A stretch of 51,986 bases of DNA from Deltaproteobacteria bacterium (GCA_013152945.1 JAADFL010000080.1:1-51986), one strand, 5' to 3'. Counted from the first letter of the stretch, positions 16,205 to 23,886 are shown. Notes: generated from the letters alone by a model not told the origin. A program made the numbers and translations.

Positions 16205-16912
16205 ATGATCTACAGGCAGGCAACAACCAACAGGCTTGCATGGAGGCCGGCTTTGGGGTCGCTTTTTACAAAGTTTTTCAAATGGGTGGTTCGCGTAACC
16301 GTAATCGGCTTGCTGTTTTCAGCATTTGTAATGCCTGAACTGGTTCATTACCTTGGGTTCGACCCTGCGGCGGCCCTGGCTACGTTTGTGAAAAACCTTT
16401 TGCCGATGCATGTACAATCAATACCTGTCATGCTTGTGAGACCAAGACTCGTGTATCCCTTGTCCTTTGATTCATCCGGGAATATGCCCGACCTCGGTTC
16501 ATGCAACAGGCCGGGGTGCAGGCTTGCAAAGCTTGCCCTTGAACGCCTCGGCACTCCGTACAGGTTCGGCGCAAAAGGACCTTATGCCCTTGATTGTTCC
16601 GGTCTTGTTTACCAGGTCCTTTCCGAAGCCGGCATGAGCAATCCGCCGAGAAGCGCAAGGGCACAGTACAGACTTGGAAGCAGTGTGCCGAAGAAAAAAC
16701 TTGCGCCGGGAGACATGGTCTTTTTCCAGACCTGGAGGCCGGGGCCGTCACATGTCGGAGTTTATATTGGCCGGGGACTGTTCGTGAATGCCTCGTCTTC
16801 GCAAGGAATGGTGGTCGTGGAGCACCTGGACTCCAGGTACTACAGGATGAGGTACATCGGCGCAAGGAGAGTCGCGACAAACAGGTTAGGACCAAGAAAT
16901 CGTTCATTATGA
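16205..16912 (+). CDS. Membrane-anchored NlpC/P60 cysteine peptidase
   Basis: 236 residues from the ATG at 16205; a TTG at 16196 is the alternative, and neither has an ideal ribosome binding site. An N-terminal hydrophobic segment (VTVIGLLFSAFVMPELV) anchors or exports the protein. The C-terminal 130 residues are an NlpC/P60 domain. The catalytic Cys131 lies in DCSGLVYQV and His183 in PSHVGVYIG. The third polar position, usually His, is Asn195 in FVNASSSQG. Enzymes of this fold cleave peptidoglycan stem peptides in the periplasm or the wall of a competitor. Context with small membrane peptides suggests a lytic or envelope-remodelling module rather than housekeeping. A frame change upstream of 16205 cannot be ruled out. 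Confidence 0.72.
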   Translation: MIYRQATTNRLAWRPALGSLFTKFFKWVVRVTVIGLLFSAFVMPELVHYLGFDPAAALATFVKNLLPMHVQSIPVMLVRPRLVYPLSFDSSGNMPDLGSCNRPGCRLAKLALERLGTPYRFGAKGPYALDCSGLVYQVLSEAGMSNPPRSARAQYRLGSSVPKKKLAPGDMVFFQTWRPGPSHVGVYIGRGLFVNASSSQGMVVVEHLDSRYYRMRYIGARRVATNRLGPRNRSL

Positions 16913-16975
16913 TAAAAAAACCGGTCAGAATTCGTGGTCAATTGCAGTCGACAAAGTAAAGAAGGAGGTGGCGCT

Positions 16976-17092
16976 ATGGTAAAAGGTTTTCTTATTATGC
17001 TGGGTTTAATAGGTGTGCTGGCAGGCTTTGGCGGTGGGGGCTTAATGGCCTCAATCGCAGGAGGGGTGAAATTTTTGCTACATCTCTTGTAA
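16976..17092 (+). CDS. 38-residue glycine-rich hydrophobic peptide
   Basis: GAAGGAGGTGG lies just upstream of an ATG encoding 38 residues (MVKGFLIMLGLIGVLAGFGG, then GGLMASIAGG and VKFLLHLL) before TAA. The Shine-Dalgarno match is among the best in the region, and the product is almost wholly apolar with a GGGG turn. It lies 63 bp after the NlpC/P60 gene and is the last plus-strand gene of the cassette. It mirrors the 42-residue peptide at its start in size and character, not in sequence. A pore-forming or holin-like peptide is plausible. No family is recognised. Confidence 0.5.
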   Translation: MVKGFLIMLGLIGVLAGFGGGGLMASIAGGVKFLLHLL

Positions 17093-17151
17093 AGCATGAA
17101 ACGACGTTTGAAAAAACATGATTCTTATTTTCGTGGGGAGACGATGTAATA

Positions 17152-18741
17152 TCACCCCGGGACCATTAGCCGGCCCGCCTTTTCCAGGTCACGCAGGAAA
17201 CGCTGCACCATTCTCTTCCTCTTGCCTGCGGACATGACAGCCACCTGGTGCATTCTGTGAGTGAACATGTCACGCCTGGCCTTTAGGCTCCGTAGGTCCG
17301 AGACGCCGGACTCGTCGAGCAGGTTCCTTGTTTCCAGAACATATAGAAACCTGCTGTTGTGGTGAGAAGTTTTGAAATCAAAGCCGAGGGACATCGTCCT
17401 GTTCATGTCCCTTAAGAGTTGCTCGAACACCAGGGAGCCGTACATGGCGGCTGCAAGCTCATCATCCGCTTCGAGCATGCTGCGGGCGCGATCCAGCCAT
17501 ACCGAGTGCGACGGACCGCTTCGATCCCCGGTAGACCTTGACACAGCCCAGATTTCCTCTGTGACCTCCTCCAGGTTCTGTATCAATTCGTTCAGCAGCG
17601 CCATGTCAAAGGAACCCACGATTATCCTGAATATGTTGGTCTTTACCTGTTGCGCTTCCATGGCATTCAGGTTTTCCAGTTCAAACCTCAGCTTGTAGTC
17701 GGCGTACTCATTTTCGATGGTGATGAAGATGTCTTTTTGCTTGTTCAATTCTTCCTTTATTGTGTTAAGCGTGCTTTCCTCGTTTTTCTTGGCTGCAAGC
17801 GCCGAGGCGCCTGCAACCACCGGGAGCAAGGGCAGGAAAAGGTTGGTAAGGGCCCATTGCATCGTGTGCCAGCCGGCGGCGAGCATCAGTGTGCTGACTG
17901 CACTTGTCCCAATGCCCCTGATAATCCATTTCATGCCCGGATCATCCATGTAGCTGATGAACTTTAGTGGCTCCTCGTACGTGGAACCTGCAGCCCACTG
18001 TCCTTTTGTAACATGCCCTATTTGCAACTCTTTATTGATTGATTGTACCTTGTCCTGCCATCTTTGCGCCAAATCTCTTTCCAAGTCTTTTGAAAGAGTC
18101 TCTTTGAACCCACGTATAATCTCTTCTGAAAAGTGGCGTTTGAATATCTGTTCCAGCAAGGTGTTGCCACCCTTGTTAGAGCCATGCAGGTCGGTCGCAA
18201 GACCTTTGAGCCTGTCGGAGCCGGTCTTTTGAGCCGTTTTTTCGATAATATGCGCCAAACCGTTGGAAAATGTGCTGCTGATAATGTAGTAAGAATCCTT
18301 GAACCCGGTATACCACTTGTGGTCGTTTTCAAGATCGATAACTATTTTCTTGAACGCGTCGGCTATGAACCTGGTAACCATTTCCTTGTATATCTTTGCT
18401 GTTTCCGATGAAAGGTTGCCGGCGAACTTGTCGAGATTATCAACCTTTCGCATGTATTGTTCGCGGAGGCTGTAGCACAGCAACAGGGCTTCACCGATTC
18501 GCTCGGCAGCAGCCTCGCCGTCAATATCGAGATCGGCATCCAAATCAGCATCCAAATCAATGTCATGGACGGACCCTACAATATGACCCGGGTCATATCC
18601 GTTGAATGCAGCCGAAGAACCCAACAGTGAGTAAATCCTGCCTGCAAAGCCTGGATCGGCCTGCCGGATTTCATTGAGTATTCTACCGGTCTTTCCGATT
18701 GCAGGACACCTGTTCTCAAGGGTGCTGTCCATCCGCAGCAT
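17152..18741 (-). CDS. Membrane protein with coiled coil and C-terminal HEPN-like domain
   Basis: 529 residues; the ATG at 18741 has GGGAGG upstream on the minus strand. Near residue 65 lies an Asp-repeat (DIDLDADLDADLDID). A long helical region follows, then a hydrophobic hairpin at about 285-325 (IGTSAVSTLMLAAGWHTM, LFLPLLPVVAGASALAA) and a coiled coil. The last 120 residues look like a HEPN domain. A helix with ARSMLEADDELAAAMYGSLV and another with FLYVLETRNLLDE precede RRDMFTHRMHQ, where R490 and H495 give the Rx4H RNase motif. HEPN domains are ribonucleases in many defence systems. It is divergent from the sigma-like operon and its end faces the 38-residue peptide. The whole-protein family is not recognised. 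The HEPN call is by motif only. Confidence 0.55.
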   Translation of the reverse strand: MLRMDSTLENRCPAIGKTGRILNEIRQADPGFAGRIYSLLGSSAAFNGYDPGHIVGSVHDIDLDADLDADLDIDGEAAAERIGEALLLCYSLREQYMRKVDNLDKFAGNLSSETAKIYKEMVTRFIADAFKKIVIDLENDHKWYTGFKDSYYIISSTFSNGLAHIIEKTAQKTGSDRLKGLATDLHGSNKGGNTLLEQIFKRHFSEEIIRGFKETLSKDLERDLAQRWQDKVQSINKELQIGHVTKGQWAAGSTYEEPLKFISYMDDPGMKWIIRGIGTSAVSTLMLAAGWHTMQWALTNLFLPLLPVVAGASALAAKKNEESTLNTIKEELNKQKDIFITIENEYADYKLRFELENLNAMEAQQVKTNIFRIIVGSFDMALLNELIQNLEEVTEEIWAVSRSTGDRSGPSHSVWLDRARSMLEADDELAAAMYGSLVFEQLLRDMNRTMSLGFDFKTSHHNSRFLYVLETRNLLDESGVSDLRSLKARRDMFTHRMHQVAVMSAGKRKRMVQRFLRDLEKAGRLMVPG

Positions 18742-18889
18742 AGCAAACCTCCCCGGTTTCGAAAAAGCATATCAAAAGGAATGCAACATAGTCCATACGG
18801 ATTCGTTTCTACTTGACCGTGAGCGGATATTCTTGCATTTATTCCATATATCATTCGGCGGCGGCAGGTCGAGGAAGGAGTGTTTCAAT
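18742..18889. promoter_or_regulatory. Divergent intergenic control region
   Basis: These 148 bp separate the start codons of the HEPN-like membrane protein and the sigma-like operon, so promoters for both must lie here or just inside. On the plus strand TTGACC (18813-18818) is followed after about 17-18 bases by an AT-rich CATTTATT, a weak candidate housekeeping promoter. Ribosome binding sites are clear on both sides (GGGAGG on the minus strand, AGGAAGGAG on the plus strand). No operator repeat is obvious. Confidence 0.35.
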
Positions 18890-19981
18890 ATGACGCCCGG
18901 GGACAGGATGAAGAAAATAATCCAGGCCGCAAAAGACCTGTTGATATCTGATGATGAAAGGAAAATACAGCAAAAATACCTGGAGGTACTCTTGCCGCTG
19001 GTGGATATCCTGGCAAAAAAAATAGTTTGCAGTATGGTCATGAACTCCCGGCAATTCAGAAAGGAGCAAGGAGAAGGCTTGTTGCCGGACGAGGTGTACC
19101 TGGATTTCCTGGAAAACAAGGCTGTCACCCGGAATTTTGTTGAACGCCTCGTGAGTGCAGAAAACCCGCTTGGGTTCCTGTACAGGACGATTCACAACCT
19201 GGTAGTGGACCACTTAAGTAAACTTGGGCCCTCGATAGTCGACCGGCACGGCCGTGACGCGGGACAAGAACCGGATCCGGTCGAGAACATGGCGGCGCCT
19301 GAAACCTTCGACATGCAGGCCCAATTGGAAAGAGCCGAGTTGTCACTGGAGCTTAAACAGCTTTTCGAGAGTTTGCCGGACAAGGACAGGTTTCTCATCA
19401 TGGTAGTGCACGTGGACAAGCTCTATCCACCCGCAGTTCAACTGGTGAGGGCGCTTTCAGAAAAACGCGGGGTTGACCCGGAACGAGTCATGCAGGACCT
19501 CGATGCCAGGGCCGAAAGGTATTGGAACAAGAGCGCCGACCTTGGAAAACTAGTAGAAATGAGGTCGAACAGGGTATCCACTGCCTGGGAAATGATTGCT
19601 CGAATAGAAGCCGAAATATCGTCAAGACACGGGGAGTTGGAAACACAGCCGGAGTCTGCACCTGGTTTGGATGACGAACAGCTTAAAAAATTAATGCCGG
19701 TAACAAGGGCCGGACTGGAGAAACTGGGCATAGGTGATCTCAATGCATTGTTGAGAATAATATATGGGAAGTTACAGCGCAGGATCGAATTGCTCGAAGA
19801 AGCCAAGAAGGGGCTGCAATCCGGGATGCCCGGAGGTTATGCTTGGGACGAGGTGGCCTCGATACTCGGAGAATTGAAACCAGGCATGGACGAACGCGAG
19901 AAGGAGAGAATAGTCAACACCTTGACCAAGCGCAGCATAAGACTTTCAAAGAAGTTGAACGAGATGAGGAAATCCGGATGA
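18890..19981 (+). CDS. Sigma-70-family-like protein with extended C-terminus
   Basis: 363 residues from the ATG at 18890 behind AGGAAGGAG. The longer upstream frame from 18674 runs through the divergent promoter and is rejected. GFLYRTIHNLVVDHLSKL at 95-112 matches region 2 of ECF-type sigma factors (W-LYRIARN--ID-LR). LKQLFESLPDKDRFLIMVV, further on, resembles the start of region 4. The expected helix-turn-helix then diverges. A further 170 residues end in YAWDEVASILGELK and RSIRLSKKLNEM, which again look like a sigma region 4 recognition segment. It may direct RNA polymerase to specific promoters or be a degenerate regulator. It overlaps the next gene by 4 bp (ATGA). DNA binding is inferred. 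Confidence 0.55.
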   Translation: MTPGDRMKKIIQAAKDLLISDDERKIQQKYLEVLLPLVDILAKKIVCSMVMNSRQFRKEQGEGLLPDEVYLDFLENKAVTRNFVERLVSAENPLGFLYRTIHNLVVDHLSKLGPSIVDRHGRDAGQEPDPVENMAAPETFDMQAQLERAELSLELKQLFESLPDKDRFLIMVVHVDKLYPPAVQLVRALSEKRGVDPERVMQDLDARAERYWNKSADLGKLVEMRSNRVSTAWEMIARIEAEISSRHGELETQPESAPGLDDEQLKKLMPVTRAGLEKLGIGDLNALLRIIYGKLQRRIELLEEAKKGLQSGMPGGYAWDEVASILGELKPGMDEREKERIVNTLTKRSIRLSKKLNEMRKSG

Positions 19982-20532
19982 TTTCAACGAACATTCCCAG
20001 GTGGAAGGTTAAGCACCCTGACTTGGGTGCTAATGAATTGGTTCTCACGGGTTTCAGCAAGAAATTGAAAGCCAGGCACCACGCATGGAAACATTTCCTG
20101 AATCTGTCCGAGGCCTGGGATCAATGCAAGCCCGTCGAGCATCCAACCAGGTTGATCAAGAAACTAACCGGGGGAAACCTTTTTCTTTTTAACGAAAGAA
20201 TGCCGGAACTCTCCGAGCCGGATAAAAAAGTGCTGGAAGATGCTGTTTCCGCGTACCAGGATGCTATCATGAAAGTTAATTCATCGAGTCATATATTCGT
20301 CGGAGCACGTCAGAAAGACAATAAGAGACTGTTGACTTATATAGTATCCGATTTCGGAGTTTTCAGCGTATTCGGTAGAAATTTGTATCCTGTAGGACAA
20401 AAAGACGTGTCAGAAATCCTGACTTCGTACCGTCCTTCAACTCGTGAGGGGGCAGGGAATGTGAAAAAGAGTCATTATTTACGTTCTGCTGTGCGAAAGC
20501 TGGTCAGGAAGCTGAATAAGAGCGCGCGCTAA
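19978..20532 (+). CDS. Unrecognised 184-residue basic protein
   Basis: The start codon overlaps the stop of the sigma-like gene. The N-terminal third is polar and helical. The C-terminal half has a beta-strand-rich pattern (SSHIFVGARQKDNKRLLTYI, VSDFGVFSVFG), then EILTSYRPSTREGAG and a very basic helix (RSAVRKLVRKLNKSAR). The order beta sheet, TSYRPS-like turn, then basic tail recalls small RNase toxins of the BECR/RelE type, but no catalytic set can be identified and this is only a suggestion. Its place between a sigma-like protein and a Lon-like peptidase would equally suit a regulator or peptidase substrate. Confidence 0.55.
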   Translation: MISTNIPRWKVKHPDLGANELVLTGFSKKLKARHHAWKHFLNLSEAWDQCKPVEHPTRLIKKLTGGNLFLFNERMPELSEPDKKVLEDAVSAYQDAIMKVNSSSHIFVGARQKDNKRLLTYIVSDFGVFSVFGRNLYPVGQKDVSEILTSYRPSTREGAGNVKKSHYLRSAVRKLVRKLNKSAR

Positions 20533-20554
20533 AAAAGCGCCTAGAAGGTTTGAC

Positions 20555-21601
20555 ATGAAAAAAGATATTGAAGTATTGGCTGGATTACTCGTACGGATAA
20601 TGGACGAGGGTATACAGGACGACACGGACTTCTTCGACCTGGCGGCGACAGGCGAGTTGATTCGCAGAATAACGGCCCTTGAAACCGATCAGGTGCCGGA
20701 TGAGGCAATTGAGGCGATCAGGAAGTATGAGCAAGCCCTTGATAAGGGCTTCGACATCGAGGTCGGCACGTCACCGATCCTCCAGGCAAGCCTGGACAGG
20801 CTCGAGAAGTTTTCCAAAAGAGACATAATGGAGCGCAGAGGCGAGGAGTATGAAGATCTTCTTGATGCAGTGGAAGACTCGCTCGCCTACACGGTCGCAG
20901 CATACAAGGCAGGCGTTATCGAGGCCCCAGAGGTAAGAAGATCCGGGCAACAGGCATATCAAAGGATATATGCGCTGGCCCACCGGGTACCCGAACTCTG
21001 GGATTATGCAGAAGAAAGGTACCTGGGCGCGGCAGATGACCCGGATTTCCCGGGACTTTACGCGTTTTTCGAGCCTTTGAGGCTCTATTCAAGCTTCAAC
21101 CTTGCATTGGAAGATTCGTTTTATCTGATGTCCGGGTCAAAACGAAAAGAGTTGATAGAAAAGGCGCTGGATAATGTTTCAAAGAAAAAGACTTCACCTC
21201 GGGAAACCGTGGTTGAAAAGTTGCGAGAAAAATTTTCCAGGCTCGAGCAATTAATACCTGTGAACACTGTACGGTTGGACCCGGTTGCATTATTCAAGGG
21301 GGATAAAAAGGAACCCCCGAGGATGAAGATACTCCGGGACTTCACGTCACTCCAGCTTATACAAGATGAAAAGGGGCTTTGTCTTACTGTCGAACGGGGG
21401 CACTCCCTTGAGGTCAAGCATGCTTCACTTGACAAAGTCATACTATCCCCGAAAAGAGTTAGCAATCATACCACAAGGCTCAAAAGCGGCATCGGGCCGT
21501 TTTCCGGCCGATTGGAACTTGCTGTTTTGATAGACGGTGAAACTATCGAACTTCCTGGATTTCTCCTGCAACCCGGGAATAACGGGGTTGATCGTGGGTA
21601 A
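20555..21601 (+). CDS. Unrecognised 348-residue helical protein
   Basis: An ATG 22 bp after the previous gene (weak AAGG upstream) encodes a mainly helical, acidic protein without signal peptide or membrane segment. Residues 1-220 look like a helical bundle (LDAVEDSLAYTVAAYKAGVI, LAHRVPELWDYAEERYLG). The last 90 residues turn beta-rich (LCLTVERGHSLEVKHASLDK, GRLELAVLIDGETIELPGF). The stop overlaps the GTG start of the following gene. No family is recognised. Tight coupling suggests it works in a complex with the neighbouring sigma-like and peptidase proteins. Confidence 0.6.
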   Translation: MKKDIEVLAGLLVRIMDEGIQDDTDFFDLAATGELIRRITALETDQVPDEAIEAIRKYEQALDKGFDIEVGTSPILQASLDRLEKFSKRDIMERRGEEYEDLLDAVEDSLAYTVAAYKAGVIEAPEVRRSGQQAYQRIYALAHRVPELWDYAEERYLGAADDPDFPGLYAFFEPLRLYSSFNLALEDSFYLMSGSKRKELIEKALDNVSKKKTSPRETVVEKLREKFSRLEQLIPVNTVRLDPVALFKGDKKEPPRMKILRDFTSLQLIQDEKGLCLTVERGHSLEVKHASLDKVILSPKRVSNHTTRLKSGIGPFSGRLELAVLIDGETIELPGFLLQPGNNGVDRG

Positions 21602-23507
21602 AGGAAAAAACAGGGAACATGATAATTCCGTGAATCAATTGCTTAAAGAGCACGGTGTAAATACAGACCCTGTTGCCAAGGCCCTGGAGATGGGATGCCC
21701 GGTGATTGCCGCCAGAAAGGTGCTGAACGACCCGAACCCGAGCGCAGTGCGCAGGCTGGAGCAACTTAAGGCCGGAGAGTTCGACATTGCGCTTCCAAAA
21801 TCTTGTCGCGAGAGGTCGGTACTCGAGCAAGCCATTGAAAGAGAGCTTCCTGCAATAGCTGAGAAACCCGGTGTGTTGGCGCTGGCCCTTTTGCAAAACG
21901 GTGAGGAAACGTGTTTTGCCGCACCGTACAGGCTGGACGCAATGTCCAGGAAATTTGCCGATCTTGATGCCTTGGGAGCAATTGCAGGAAGGGCGGTCGA
22001 AGCGGCCATGCAGTTGTTGCAGGACAGGTACGGCCCGTTGCAATTGGATGCCGCATGGAATTTCGAATTCTTCCTTCTGAACGGTAAGGCCATGCAGGTC
22101 GAATTAAGGGACACGTCAAGCGCCGGACTTGCAGCAGCATTGGCATTTGTGCACAAGGCAGCAGGATTGGATGGTAAGATTGCCGCAATGGGTCGTGTGG
22201 ACGCTGACGGCCGTGTAAGAGGGGTCGAGGGAGTAGAAAAAAAGCTTTCTGCTCTGAAGCGGGAGGCCCCGTTTGTTAACAAGGTATACCTGCCCGGCAG
22301 CAATCGCCTTTTGCCTGGGCAAGAGAAAGATTTGGGCCTGGAACTGGTGTATGTAGATACTGTTGCAGAGGCAATCGATGATTTAATCGGGGACCATGGT
22401 GAAAAATTATTTTCAAGGTTGGACCCGCCTGGGGCTGTAAAAAAGGCAGAGGAATTCGAGATAATGGGGATGCATGGGCCTGCCGAAACCTTGGCGATAA
22501 AAGCCTTGGAGGCTGCCAACGAATTACCCGACCTGGGAGATTATGACAGGCTCAAGGTACAGGTGTTGGCAAATGCAACAAGGGCAATAAACCTTGTGCA
22601 CAAGGGAGAGGCATACCAGGCCCTGGAAGTATTCAGGGAAATGGACTCCCTGATTGAGAAAGCAGATACAAAACTCAAAAACGACGTGATATTACCCGGG
22701 ACCATGACACTGGCGACCTGCCAAAGGGCAAGCGCGTTAATAGACATAATCGAACCGCAAAAGGCTGTCGAAACACTGGAAAAAATCGATGATTCGTACA
22801 GGTCCGGAGGTATCTTCCACGTGCTTGCTTACTGGGGGACTCTTTCAAGGGCTTTTTGTGCATGCGACAGGTTGGAAGATGCTGAAAGAGCTGCAAGGCA
22901 CCAGAACGAAACTAAAATTCCTGGAAATCTTTTATACCAGAGGCCCAGGAACCTATGCAATCTGGCTGATGTGTTTTACAAGAAGGCCAGGAAGGGTTAC
23001 CAGGGTGCCATTGACGAATTGAAAGATGTCCTGGAAAGGGCAAAAGATTATAACAGTAAAATTGCTGATGATGTTCAGAGGCAGGGCAATGAGAATTATC
23101 TCAAACTGTATTGGTGCCGATTGTACAGCCTGACCGGTGAATATGAAAAAGCACTGGACCTTGCCGGGGAAATAGAAAACTCGGACAGTGGATTTCCTGC
23201 ACACCTGATGTTCAGATACGCCGGCCTGGCACTTGCAAGGGCAGGGCGAACAGACCAAGGTTACAAGCTTCTTTGCATGGCTTCGGACAAGGTTGAGGAA
23301 GATATTGGTCCTTTTGTAAGACTTGTCCTGCTGACATCGGCAGGTGAGGCATGCCTACTGGCCCTGGAAAATGAATTCAGCGGCGGTGAGTATTATGGCA
23401 CGATGTTCCTTGATGCATTCATGGAATACAAACCGGGCTTGTTGAAAGGCGATTATTCAGACTTGAAAACAACAGTGAAAAAGGTCCTTGATCTGATACC
23501 TTACTAG
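21594..23507 (+). CDS. Lon-type (S16) peptidase domain fused to TPR-like repeats, no ATPase
   Basis: 637 residues from a GTG at 21594 that overlaps the upstream stop. An ATG at 21537 in the same frame has no ribosome binding site. Residues about 80-270 resemble the proteolytic domain of Lon. RDTSSAGLAAALAFVHKAAG gives the nucleophile Ser176 in SSAG. AAMGRVDADGRVRGVEGV then EKKLSALKRE gives Lys217 of the Ser/Lys dyad, 41 residues later (43 in E. coli Lon). The AAA+ module and Lon N-domain are missing. From about 290 to the end the protein is made of TPR-like helical pairs, suited to binding a partner. It closes the operon begun by the sigma-like gene and may process one of its neighbours. Confidence 0.68.
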   Translation: MGKGKNREHDNSVNQLLKEHGVNTDPVAKALEMGCPVIAARKVLNDPNPSAVRRLEQLKAGEFDIALPKSCRERSVLEQAIERELPAIAEKPGVLALALLQNGEETCFAAPYRLDAMSRKFADLDALGAIAGRAVEAAMQLLQDRYGPLQLDAAWNFEFFLLNGKAMQVELRDTSSAGLAAALAFVHKAAGLDGKIAAMGRVDADGRVRGVEGVEKKLSALKREAPFVNKVYLPGSNRLLPGQEKDLGLELVYVDTVAEAIDDLIGDHGEKLFSRLDPPGAVKKAEEFEIMGMHGPAETLAIKALEAANELPDLGDYDRLKVQVLANATRAINLVHKGEAYQALEVFREMDSLIEKADTKLKNDVILPGTMTLATCQRASALIDIIEPQKAVETLEKIDDSYRSGGIFHVLAYWGTLSRAFCACDRLEDAERAARHQNETKIPGNLLYQRPRNLCNLADVFYKKARKGYQGAIDELKDVLERAKDYNSKIADDVQRQGNENYLKLYWCRLYSLTGEYEKALDLAGEIENSDSGFPAHLMFRYAGLALARAGRTDQGYKLLCMASDKVEEDIGPFVRLVLLTSAGEACLLALENEFSGGEYYGTMFLDAFMEYKPGLLKGDYSDLKTTVKKVLDLIPY

Positions 23508-23582
23508 GCAATAATACCAGGTGCGTTGCTAACAATGATATTGGTGCCATGGATACACCCTGCATCCGGATGACGTTATTCC

Positions 23583-23650
23583 AATTGAATAATTTCCAAT
23601 TAAATCAAATAAAACCAATTCCCCAGAAGCCCCAAAGGGGCGAAATAAAA
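23583..23650 (+). repeat. Copy of the AT-rich plus CCCCAAAGGGG repeat
   Basis: The block from AATTGAATAATTTCCAATTA through CCAGAAGCCCCAAAGGGGCG and GAAATAAAA is present here. It recurs almost unchanged inside the MITE-like elements at 23793-23860 and 51852-51919. Here the rest of the element is missing on the right, where the sequence continues with ACCCTCACAAACCGC. It lies in the 467-bp gene-free stretch 23508-23974, which otherwise holds only the element at 23685-23886 and a C/T-rich tail. Confidence 0.75.
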
Positions 23651-23684
23651 ACCCTCACAAACCGCACATAACCCGCATATCCAT

Positions 23685-23886
23685 AATTCCTGGGGCGTTG
23701 CCCCAGGCTAACATATTGCGCCCCTTCAGGGCTTAATTGGTGCCGGACATTCGAAGCATCCGTACATCCCGCATCATAGGGACATTGTCCTTAATTGAAT
23801 AATTTCCAATTAAATCAAATAAAATCAATTCCCCAGAAGCCCCAAAGGGGCGAAATAAAATAGCCTGGGGCAACGCCCCAGGAATT
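23685..23886. mobile_element. 202-bp MITE-like element with 26-bp perfect terminal inverted repeats
   Basis: The left end 23685-23710 (AATTCCTGGGGCGTTGCCCC and six more bases) is the exact reverse complement of the right end 23861-23886. Each end is itself partly palindromic (TGGGGCGTTGCCCCA). Inside, GCGCCCCTTCAGGGC near the left is mirrored by GCCCCAAAGGGGCG near the right, so the whole element could fold on itself. There is no open reading frame of note. A related 205-bp copy lies at 51741-51945. Features match a non-autonomous, palindromic intergenic repeat; no transposase is visible. Confidence 0.75.

Noticed and set aside
16093-16338. 81-residue frame ahead of the NlpC/P60 gene
   Set aside because: Out of frame with the peptidase, no ribosome site, and overlaps its membrane anchor.
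18674-18889. Upstream extension of the sigma-like gene
   Set aside because: It overlaps the divergent gene and promoter; AGGAAGGAG supports the ATG at 18890.
18890-23507. Direct CalpL/CalpT/CalpS (CRISPR-Lon) homologue
   Set aside because: The S16 protein has no SAVED or CARF domain and no recognisable CalpT, so only the general logic is comparable.
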